Source: Streptomyces cyaneogriseus subsp. noncyanogenus (GTDB lineage: Bacteria; Actinomycetota; Actinomycetes; Streptomycetales; Streptomycetaceae). Taken from it: 64,000 bases of DNA. The notes beneath the pieces were generated by a model. The model worked only from the letters and a program-made list of their open reading frames with translations, was not told the origin of the DNA and did no database searches. Position numbers and translations under genes: made by a program. The stretch lies in assembly GCF_000931445.1 (NCBI RefSeq), contig NZ_CP010849.1, positions 7,564,001 to 7,628,000 on the forward strand, written 5' to 3'. This document shows, in pieces, positions 41,227 to 47,682 of this stretch; the first letter of the stretch is position 1, and the number at the start of each line of letters is the position of its first letter.

Positions 41227-41459
41227 GACGTTCCCCTTGCGGCCGGAGGATCGATGGACTCGGGACCGGCCCGGGTCGTCGGCCCGGGCCACCGCCCCTC
41301 ACTCAAGCGCCCGTCGCTCCACGCCCGAGCAAGGCGGTCTTGAGCCCGGCCCAAGGTCGGCCCACGGCCGCCCGTCCGGCCGGGGCACCGGCGCCCGTGC
41401 CGGCCACCGCGGCCGGGACCGCGACGGGGGCCGGCGGGGACGTCACCGCCCGAACGAGG
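41227..41459. promoter_or_regulatory. encP control region with recurring motif
   Basis: No gene fits here. It contains GAGCAAGGCG at 41327-41336 and heptamers TCAAGCG (41303-41309), TCGCTCC (41314-41320) and CCGAGCA (41325-41331), each separated by exactly 4 bases (11-bp period). This resembles a SARP operator upstream of encP. No P450 or ferredoxin gene is present, although the pathway would place one here. Confidence 0.5.
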
Positions 41460-42083
41460 TCACGGAGCCTGCCGCGCGCCGGGTTCGTCGAAGAGGCGGT
41501 CGAGGTGATAGCGCATCACTTCCCGCGCCTCGGCCGCCGACCGCTGGCCGACCAGGACGCTCATCCCGACGCCGTGACTGAGACTCAGCAGCCGCGCGGC
41601 CTCGGCGGACACATCGCGGCAGGCCGCGATCTCCCCGGCCGCCCGTGCCTTGGCCAGTATCTCGGTGAGCTGGCGCTCCAGCCGGTGCGGGCCTTCGACG
41701 AAGGGCTGTTCGGCCAGGGTCGGATCGGTCATCGCCAGCACGGCGTACGACGTCCAGACCAGACGGAAGGTGTGGCCGGCCTCGTCGGCCGGCAGCGACT
41801 CGGCGACGAACGCCTCCAGACACGCCCGCGCCGATCCGGGGTCCTCCAGGCTCGCCAGTCGCGCCGCCCACCGCTCGTGGCTCTGCCGCTCCAGATGCTC
41901 CAGGGCGGCGTGCACCAACCGTGCCTTGGTGTCGAAGTAGTACTGCACCAGATTCAGGGACACACCCGCCTCGACCGCCACGGCCCGCATCGTCACCGCG
42001 TGCAACCCGTCCCGTGCGGCCACCCTGACCAGGGCGTCGGCGATGTGCGCCCGGCGCTGTGCGTGGTCGACGCGTTTCGGCAC
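41460..42083 (-). CDS. TetR family regulator of the cluster transporter
   Basis: A 207-residue repressor-type protein. The N-terminal HTH lies at residues about 10-60 (ADALVRVAARDGLHAVTMRA, VEAGVSLNLVQYYFDTKARL). The C-terminal helical domain (LEAFVAESLPADEAGHTFRL, FVEGPHRLERQLTEILA) matches the BetI-like group. The GTG at 42083 follows GAAGGGGTCACG. It is divergent from the MFS pump gene across a 24-bp palindrome, the classical layout of a drug-responsive repressor controlling its pump. The position would correspond to encS. Confidence 0.9.
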   Translation of the reverse strand: MPKRVDHAQRRAHIADALVRVAARDGLHAVTMRAVAVEAGVSLNLVQYYFDTKARLVHAALEHLERQSHERWAARLASLEDPGSARACLEAFVAESLPADEAGHTFRLVWTSYAVLAMTDPTLAEQPFVEGPHRLERQLTEILAKARAAGEIAACRDVSAEAARLLSLSHGVGMSVLVGQRSAAEAREVMRYHLDRLFDEPGARQAP

Positions 42084-42110
42084 CGTGACCCCTTCCCTGC
42101 CCGACCCGTT

Positions 42111-42134
42111 TTTATGGTACCGCTGTACGATAAA
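42111..42134. promoter_or_regulatory. TetR-type operator between regulator and pump genes
   Basis: TTTATGGTAC (42111-42120), centre CGCT, GTACGATAAA (42125-42134): ten-base arms with one mismatch. Potential -10 boxes TACGAT (rightward) and TACCAT (leftward) lie inside it, so a bound repressor would block both promoters. Confidence 0.7.
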
Positions 42135-42161
42135 GGCTCGCCGCGACGATGGGGAAGAGAC

Positions 42162-43631
42162 ATGGGACACCACCAAGCCCGTGCCACGGACGATCCGACG
42201 GAGGCCGGGGGGCAGGGAGGCTCCGCACCGGCGCACGGTTACGCGGCCCTGCTGTGGCTGGCGTGCGCGGCGCAGTTCATGGTCGTGCTGGACGTGTCGG
42301 TGGTGAACGTGGCGCTGCCGTCCATCCAGAGCGCGCTCGGCTTCGACGACGCCGGTCTGCAGTGGGTCGTGGGCGGTTACGCGCTGGTCTTCGCCGGCTT
42401 CCTGCTGCTCGGCGGGCGCCTGGCCGACCTGTACGGACGCCGGCGGGTCTTCCTGTGGGGGCTGGTGCTGTTCTCCGCCTCCAGCCTGGTGGGCGGGCTG
42501 GCCGGCGGCCCGGGGCTGCTGATCGCCATGCGGGCGGTGCAGGGCCTGGGCGCGGCGGTGCTGGCCCCGGCCACGCTGACCATCCTGACCACCGCCTTCT
42601 CCGAGGGGCCCGCGCGCACCAGGGCGCTGGCGATCTGGACGGCGGTCAGCTCCGCCGGCGGCGCGGCGGGCAACCTGATCGGCGGCGTGCTCACCGACGC
42701 GCTCTCCTGGCGCTGGATCCTGCTGATCAACGTCCCCATCGGCGTCGTGGCCGTCCTGGCCACGGTGCGTCTGCTGCCCGCCGACCGCCCCCGCGCGGCG
42801 TCCGGGCGCCTCGACGTGCCGGGCGCGGTCCTCGCCACGCTGGGCGTCACCGCGGTCGTCTACGGCGTCAACCAGGCGGGTACGCACGGCTGGAGCGGCC
42901 CGACCACGGTGACGGGGCTGGCCGTGGGCGTCGTGGCACTGGCCGCCTTCGCGGTGACGGAGGCCCGGTACGCCGCGGCACCGCTGATGCCGCCGCGCCT
43001 GGTGCGGCTGCGCCCGGTCGCGGTGGGCAACGTGGTGATGCTGCTGACCGGGGCCTGTTTCATCCCCATGTGGTACTTCCTGTCGCTGTACATGCAGGAC
43101 GTCCTGGGATACGGGGCGCTGGCCTGCGGGATCGGGTTCCTGCCGCACACCCTGGTCGGTGTCGTCGCCGCTCGCCTCGCCCCGGCCGTCATGCGGCGCA
43201 CCGGCGCCCGCGCGCTCATCGCGCTGAGCGCCCTGTGCGCGGCGGCCGGCTTCCTGTGGCAGAGCAGCCTCGGCGACCACAGCGACTACGTCGACGGCCT
43301 CCTCGGTCCCGCGATCGTCATGTCCGCCGGGATGGGCCTGCTCATCACCCCGATCACCACCACCGTGACCTCCGGCATCGCCGACCAGGACGCGGGCGCG
43401 GCCTCCGGCCTGATGAACACCACCCGCCAACTGGGCGGCGTGGTCGGGCTCGCCGTCCTGGTCACCCTGGCCACCGCCACCGCGGGCGGTGGTGCGGACC
43501 TGTCCTACCGGGCCGTGTTCACGGCCACCGCGGGGATCTGCGCGGCCGTCGCCGTCCTGGCCCGGGCGCTGCCCGCCCCGCGTCCGGCCGGTCCCGCCGC
43601 GGCCGCCCGGGCGAGCCGGACCGCCGGCTGA
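42162..43631 (+). CDS. MFS drug efflux transporter (DHA2/EmrB type), cluster export pump
   Basis: Proton-driven exporter, 489 residues with about 14 predicted helices. LDVSVVNVALPSIQSALGF in helix 1 and GGRLADLYGRRRVFLWG in the first loop are DHA2 motifs, and PATLTILTTAFSEGPARTRA and GLLITPITTTVTSGIADQDA follow. The ATG at 42162 follows GGGGAAGAGAC and lies 28 bp after the TetR operator. It most likely exports the polyketide and gives self-protection. Its position would fit encT. Confidence 0.92.
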   Translation: MGHHQARATDDPTEAGGQGGSAPAHGYAALLWLACAAQFMVVLDVSVVNVALPSIQSALGFDDAGLQWVVGGYALVFAGFLLLGGRLADLYGRRRVFLWGLVLFSASSLVGGLAGGPGLLIAMRAVQGLGAAVLAPATLTILTTAFSEGPARTRALAIWTAVSSAGGAAGNLIGGVLTDALSWRWILLINVPIGVVAVLATVRLLPADRPRAASGRLDVPGAVLATLGVTAVVYGVNQAGTHGWSGPTTVTGLAVGVVALAAFAVTEARYAAAPLMPPRLVRLRPVAVGNVVMLLTGACFIPMWYFLSLYMQDVLGYGALACGIGFLPHTLVGVVAARLAPAVMRRTGARALIALSALCAAAGFLWQSSLGDHSDYVDGLLGPAIVMSAGMGLLITPITTTVTSGIADQDAGAASGLMNTTRQLGGVVGLAVLVTLATATAGGGADLSYRAVFTATAGICAAVAVLARALPAPRPAGPAAAARASRTAG

Positions 43632-43706
43632 GGCCGCGGCGCACGGCACCGGTCCCCGGCTGGTTCGCCCTCCGTACGGGCCGGGCCCACCCCGAGACGC
43701 GCCGAG

Positions 43707-43750
43707 GGCGCCCGGTCGCAGGTGCGGAGCCCGCACGGCGACCGGGCGCC
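43707..43750. terminator. Strong two-tier hairpin
   Basis: GGCGCCCGGTCGC (43707-43719) pairs perfectly with GCGACCGGGCGCC (43738-43750), with an inner GTGCGG/CCGCAC stem. It separates the pump gene from the convergent reductase gene and marks the right end of the cluster. Confidence 0.75.
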
Positions 43751-43776
43751 CCGGAAGCGATCACACGGTCAGGAGC

Positions 43777-45141
43777 TCAGGCGCCGCTCTCCCTGAGCAT
43801 GTCCTCCCGCTCGACGATCTTCACACGCTCGCGGCCCTGCGGCTCGCCCAGCGCCTTCTCCGCCGCGTCGAGGCGGTACCAGCCCTCCCAGGTGGTGAAG
43901 CGTATGTTCCGCTCGGCGAGGAAGGCGTCCACGGCCTCGGGGTCGGGGGAGGCGGGCGTGTGGAGCCGCCCGCCCGCGAAGTCGTCCAGCAGGTTGGCCA
44001 CCGTCTCGTTGGCGTCGCCCTTGGTGTGGCCGATCAGACCCACCGGGCCGCGCCGGATCCAGCCGGTGACGTACGTGGACTGCAGGTGCTCGCCCGACTC
44101 CTGGATGACGCGCCCGCCCTCGTCCGGCACCGTGCCGGAGTCCAGGTCCCACGGCAGCTTGGGCAGCTTGTCCGACAGGTAGCCGACCGCGCGGTACACC
44201 GCGGTCACGTCCCAGTCCGTGAACGTGCCCGTGCCCCTGACGTTGCCGGTGCCGTCCAGCGCGGTGCGCTCGGTGCGCAGGCCGACGACCTTGCCGTCCG
44301 CGCCGAGGATCTCGGTGGGCGACTCGAAGAAGTGCAGGAACAGCTTGTGCGGACGGTCGCCGACATCGCGGATCGCCCAGTTCTCCAGCGTCTTGGCGAC
44401 CATGTCGGCCTGCTTGTTGCCCCGCCGGGTCGCGATCGAGCCCTCGTCGTAGTCGATGTCCTCGGGATCGACGATGACCTCGATGTTCGGGGAGTGGTCC
44501 AGCTCCCTGAGCTCCATCGGGCTGAACTTCGCCTGCGCCGGGCCGCGGCGGCCGAAGACGTGGATCTCCTTGGCCCGGTTGGCCTTCAGCCCGTCGTAGA
44601 CGTTCGGCGGGATCTCCGTCGGCAGCAGCTCGTCCGCCGTCTTGGCCAGGATGCGGGCCACGTCGAGCGCGACGTTGCCGACGCCGAGCACGGCCACCTT
44701 CTCGGCCTCGAGCGGCCAGGTGCGCGGAACGTCGGGGTGGCCGTCGTACCAGGAGACGAAGTCGGCGGCGCCGTAGGAGCCGTCGAGGTCGATGCCGGGG
44801 ATCGGCAGGGCGCGGTCGGCCATCGCGCCGGTGGCGAAGATCACCGCGTCGTAGAAGGCGCGCAGGTCGTCCAGGCTGATGTCGCCGGGGTAGTCGACGT
44901 TGCCGAAGAGACGGATCTGCGGCTTGTCGAGGACCTGGTGGAGGGCGGTGATGATGCCCTTGATGCGGGGGTGGTCGGGGGCGACCCCGTAACGGATCAG
45001 ACCGAACGGGGCCGGCATCCGCTCGAAGATGTCGATGGACACGCCGGGCTCGGCGGCCACCTCGGACTTGAGCAGTGCGTCGGCGGCGTAGATCCCGGCC
45101 GGGCCGGATCCGACGATGGCTACCCGCAGAGGGCGGGGCAT
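43777..45141 (-). CDS. fprA: FAD-dependent ferredoxin/adrenodoxin-type NADP reductase
   Basis: A 454-residue flavoprotein that passes electrons from NADPH to ferredoxins for P450s and other enzymes. The FAD loop is VAIVGSGPAGIYAADALL at the N-terminus, followed by RMPAPFGLIRYGVAPDHP, which is typical of adrenodoxin-reductase-like FprA. The NADP-binding segment is VAVLGVGNVALDVARILA. The C-terminal GWIRRGPVGLIGHTKGDANE matches the family. The ATG at 45141 follows GAAGGGAACCTGATC. An iron box lies 46 bp upstream. It is separated from the enc genes by a terminator and is probably a housekeeping, iron-regulated gene. Confidence 0.93.
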   Translation of the reverse strand: MPRPLRVAIVGSGPAGIYAADALLKSEVAAEPGVSIDIFERMPAPFGLIRYGVAPDHPRIKGIITALHQVLDKPQIRLFGNVDYPGDISLDDLRAFYDAVIFATGAMADRALPIPGIDLDGSYGAADFVSWYDGHPDVPRTWPLEAEKVAVLGVGNVALDVARILAKTADELLPTEIPPNVYDGLKANRAKEIHVFGRRGPAQAKFSPMELRELDHSPNIEVIVDPEDIDYDEGSIATRRGNKQADMVAKTLENWAIRDVGDRPHKLFLHFFESPTEILGADGKVVGLRTERTALDGTGNVRGTGTFTDWDVTAVYRAVGYLSDKLPKLPWDLDSGTVPDEGGRVIQESGEHLQSTYVTGWIRRGPVGLIGHTKGDANETVANLLDDFAGGRLHTPASPDPEAVDAFLAERNIRFTTWEGWYRLDAAEKALGEPQGRERVKIVEREDMLRESGA

Positions 45142-45186
45142 GATCAGGTTCCCTTCGAGCGATGACAAGCGTCTCGTCGGGAAGCC

Positions 45187-45205
45187 TAAGTTAAGGCAAC
45201 CCTAA
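45187..45205. promoter_or_regulatory. DmdR/DtxR-type iron box
   Basis: TAAGTTAAGGCAACCCTAA matches 14 of 19 positions of the DtxR/DmdR consensus TTAGGTTAGGCTAACCTAA. It lies between the fprA-like gene and the divergent MFS gene, and probably represses one or both when iron is plentiful. Confidence 0.6.
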
Positions 45206-45225
45206 GTCGGTACGCGGGTCCCGTC

Positions 45226-45250
45226 TATGAGCTCATAAGGACCGCTTATG
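45226..45250. promoter_or_regulatory. Palindrome cluster TATGAGCTCATA / CATAAG-N5-CTTATG
   Basis: A perfect 12-bp palindrome (45226-45237) shares its right arm with a second inverted repeat, CATAAG (45234-45239) and CTTATG (45245-45250). It lies about 80 bp upstream of the MFS gene and looks like an operator for an unlinked regulator. Confidence 0.45.
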
Positions 45251-45331
45251 GGATGCCTCAGGGAGGGTTTGAGGTGCCTGTGCGGGGAGACGCAGGCGTG
45301 AGGACGGCCCGACAGCACGGAGGAGCCCGAG

Positions 45332-46870
45332 GTGAACGGGGAGACCAGGACCGGCGGACCGCAGGGCCGCGGCGACGGCGGCGAGCGCGCCGACGACGGC
45401 GGGCGGCCGGACCCGAACCGGTGGCGGGCCCTGTGGGTCACGCTGGTCGCCGGATTCATGACCCTGCTCGACGTCACCATCGTCGCGGTCGCCCTGCCGT
45501 CCCTGCAACGGGACCTGCACGCCTCGGCGGCGTCCGTGCAGTGGGTGGTCTCGGGCTACACCCTGGCCTTCGCCCTGACCCTGGTGACGGCCGGGCGGCT
45601 CGGCGACGCGTTCGGCCGGCGGCGCCTCTTCCTCGCCGCGCTCGCGGCCTTCGTCCTGTGCAGCGCCGCGGCGGGCGCCGCGCCCACCGTCACGCTGCTG
45701 GTGGTGGCCCGGCTGGCCCAGGGGGTCGCCGCCGGAAGCCTCGCCCCGCAGAACTCGGCCCTGATCCAGCAGATGTTCCACGGCGCGGAGCGCGCACGCG
45801 CCTTCGGTCTGTTCGGGGCCACCGTCGGCATCTCCAGCGCCGTGGGCCCGGTCGCCGGGGGTCTGATCCTGGCGCTCGCCGACGGGCCCCAGGGCTGGCG
45901 GTGGATCTTCTACGTCAACGTGCCGGTCGGTGTGCTCGCGCTGCTGCTCGGCAGCCGCCTGCTGCCCCGCGCCGGCCCCCGCCACCGGGGGCGCCTGGAT
46001 CCCGGGGGAGTGGTCCTGCTGGGCGCCGGGATCCTCGCCCTGATGCTGCCGCTGGTGCTGGCCGAGGCCGGCGGGCTCGGCCGCCTGTGGTGGCTCTTCC
46101 CGGCCGGTGCCCTGATCCTCGCCGCGTTCGTGGCCTGGGAGCGGCGGCTCGCCGCACGGGACGGGGCCCCGCTGCTGGAGCCGCGGCTGCTCACCGCCAC
46201 GCGCGGCTACGCCGCGGGCGCCGGCCTCGCCACCCTGTACTTCGTGGGCTTCAGCGGTGTCTGGCTGGTGCTCGCCCTGTTCTTCCAGAACGGGCTCGGC
46301 TACTCACCCCTGGCGTCCGGGCTGGCGGTGACGCCCTTCGCCGTCGGCTCCGCCATCGCGGCGGCCGCGGCGGGCCGGCTGGTCGGGCGGCTGGGCCGGC
46401 TGCTGACCGTCTGGGGACTCGTCGCCGTCATGGCGGGGCTGGGCGGGACCGCGCTGACGCTGTGGCTCGCGCCCGCGGACCGGGCCGTGTGGATCACGCT
46501 GCCACTGCTGTTCGCCGGGGGCCTGGGCAGCGGCTGCGTGATCTCCCCGAACATCACCATGACGCTGCGCAACGTCCCGGTGCGGATGGCGGGCGCCGCC
46601 GGAGGCGCCCTGCAGACCGGCCAGCGGCTCGGCGCCGCCGTCGGGACCGCCGCGCTGCCCGGCCTGTTCCATCTCGCCCTGCACGCCACTGACGACGACT
46701 ACCACCGTGCCGTGGCCATCGCCGTCGGCTCCGGTGCCGCCGCCATGCTGTGCGCCCTGGCCGTCGCCGTCGCCGACCGGCGGCGGGACCGCCCCGGTGA
46801 CGGCCCGGACCCTGCGCCGCGACGGTCCCACGGCCACTCCCGCGCGGACCACGCGGACCACACCCGTTAG
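45332..46870 (+). CDS. MFS transporter, DHA2 drug:H+ antiporter type
   Basis: A 512-residue exporter with about 14 predicted helices. LLDVTIVAVALPSLQRDLHA in helix 1, GGRLGDAFGRRRLFLAALAA-type first loop (AGRLGDAFGRRRLFL), and LAPQNSALIQQMFHGAERAR are visible. The GTG at 45332 follows GGAGGAGCCCGAG. It lies outside the enc cluster boundary and is divergent from the fprA-like gene. Substrate unknown. The C-terminal 25 residues are charged and His-rich (SHGHSRADHADHTR), possibly metal-binding. Confidence 0.9.
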   Translation: MNGETRTGGPQGRGDGGERADDGGRPDPNRWRALWVTLVAGFMTLLDVTIVAVALPSLQRDLHASAASVQWVVSGYTLAFALTLVTAGRLGDAFGRRRLFLAALAAFVLCSAAAGAAPTVTLLVVARLAQGVAAGSLAPQNSALIQQMFHGAERARAFGLFGATVGISSAVGPVAGGLILALADGPQGWRWIFYVNVPVGVLALLLGSRLLPRAGPRHRGRLDPGGVVLLGAGILALMLPLVLAEAGGLGRLWWLFPAGALILAAFVAWERRLAARDGAPLLEPRLLTATRGYAAGAGLATLYFVGFSGVWLVLALFFQNGLGYSPLASGLAVTPFAVGSAIAAAAAGRLVGRLGRLLTVWGLVAVMAGLGGTALTLWLAPADRAVWITLPLLFAGGLGSGCVISPNITMTLRNVPVRMAGAAGGALQTGQRLGAAVGTAALPGLFHLALHATDDDYHRAVAIAVGSGAAAMLCALAVAVADRRRDRPGDGPDPAPRRSHGHSRADHADHTR

Positions 46871-46965
46871 GGAGATACGTCCCAGGCCGGACGAACCAAG
46901 CGGATGCACCGGCCGGGGTGCGTCCGGGGCCGACCGCGCGCGAACGGGCGCCGGCCGCGCACACG

Positions 46966-47000
46966 ACCGGGCGCCGGCGTCCCGCCCGCCGGCGCCCGGT
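46966..47000. terminator. 14-bp stem terminator
   Basis: ACCGGGCGCCGGCG (46966-46979) pairs perfectly with CGCCGGCGCCCGGT (46987-47000) around a 7-base loop, between the MFS gene and the convergent small basic protein gene. Confidence 0.75.
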
Positions 47001-47016
47001 GCCGCTTGCGCATGCA

Positions 47017-47163
47017 TCAGTGGCGCTTGCCGAACTTCCTCAGCACCTGCTGCGCCTGGGCGCGGCGACGGGGGTCGGAGGCGGCGCGGCGCACCTGCTC
47101 GGTAGTCCGGCGCCCCTGCGGGCTGCGCGCGAACCGCTTGATCCGCTCCAGCATTCCTGCCAT
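47017..47163 (-). CDS. Small basic protein, 48 residues
   Basis: Very short, strongly basic protein (MAGMLERIKRFARSPQGRRT, then TEQVRRAASDPRRRAQAQQV), helical and possibly nucleic-acid-binding. The ATG at 47163 has GGAGG six bases upstream. Such proteins occur in many streptomycetes without known function. The promoter region carries a sigma-B-like sequence, suggesting stress induction, as for the divergent CsbD gene. Confidence 0.7.
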   Translation of the reverse strand: MAGMLERIKRFARSPQGRRTTEQVRRAASDPRRRAQAQQVLRKFGKRH

Positions 47164-47206
47164 GACATTCCTCCGGATCGACGACGGGTCCTTTCCTGCA
47201 CGTCTC

Positions 47207-47231
47207 GTACCCGGCATCCGGGTTCTCAGCC
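47207..47231 (-). promoter_or_regulatory. Sigma-B-like promoter for the small basic protein gene
   Basis: On the minus strand GGCT (47231-47228), a 15-base spacer, and GGGTAC (47212-47207). This fits the Streptomyces sigma-B-type consensus GNNT-N14-16-GGGTAY and lies 44 bp upstream of the start codon. Confidence 0.5.
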
Positions 47232-47245
47232 TCCGCCCGGGGGAC

Positions 47246-47269
47246 GTTTGCGCTCGTGGCGACGGGCAA
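47246..47269 (+). promoter_or_regulatory. Sigma-B-like promoter for the CsbD gene
   Basis: GTTT (47246-47249), a 14-base spacer, GGGCAA (47264-47269): close to the GTTT-N14-GGGTA type, with one change in the -10. It lies 42 bp upstream of the CsbD start. csbD of Bacillus is a sigma-B target, which supports the reading. Confidence 0.45.
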
Positions 47270-47311
47270 CCCGGCCGTCCCTGGCACCGAGACGACCCCT
47301 GAGGTGAGACT

Positions 47312-47485
47312 GTGAGCGGCAACCAGAAGGCCAAGGCGAAGATGGAGCAGGCCCGGGGGAAGGCCAAGGAGGCGGCCGGCCGCGCGGTGGGCGACGAAAG
47401 GCTCACGGCGGAGGGCCGCACCGAGCAGGCGAAGGGCGACGCACGTCAGGCGAAGGAGAAGGCGAAGGACACGTTCCGGCACTGA
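47312..47485 (+). CDS. CsbD-like general stress protein
   Basis: A 57-residue hydrophilic, Lys/Ala/Glu-rich helical protein with the CsbD pattern: GNQKAKAKMEQARGKAKEAA, then GRAVGDERLTAEGRTEQAKG and DARQAKEKAKD. The GTG at 47312 follows GAGGTGAGACT. CsbD proteins accumulate under general stress; their molecular role is unclear. It is divergent from the small basic protein gene, both behind sigma-B-like promoters. Confidence 0.88.
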   Translation: MSGNQKAKAKMEQARGKAKEAAGRAVGDERLTAEGRTEQAKGDARQAKEKAKDTFRH

Positions 47486-47540
47486 TTGTTCATGATGCGC
47501 GGTGACGGCTGAGCACGTCGGCACCCCAGGGCCGCGGACC

Positions 47541-47610
47541 CGGCACCCGCCCGGTTCCGCGGCCTTCGCCGTGCCCGGCACCCGCCCGGTTCCGCGGCCC
47601 TCGCCGTGCC
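47541..47610. repeat. Two tandem 35-bp direct repeats
   Basis: 47541-47575 and 47576-47610 differ at a single base. They lie between the CsbD gene and the convergent phosphatase gene, and may simply be a recent slippage duplication. Confidence 0.8.
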
Positions 47611-47682
47611 GGTCGCCCGCGCCGGCCGGCGGTCTCCGGCCGTCCGGGTCACGGCCGCGGCGGTCCACGGGACCCGCGCCCG

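Noticed and set aside
43777..45141. The ferredoxin reductase as a replacement for encQ or part of the cluster
   Set aside because: It is a reductase, not a ferredoxin; a strong terminator separates it from the pump gene and it has its own iron box, so it is probably a general gene.
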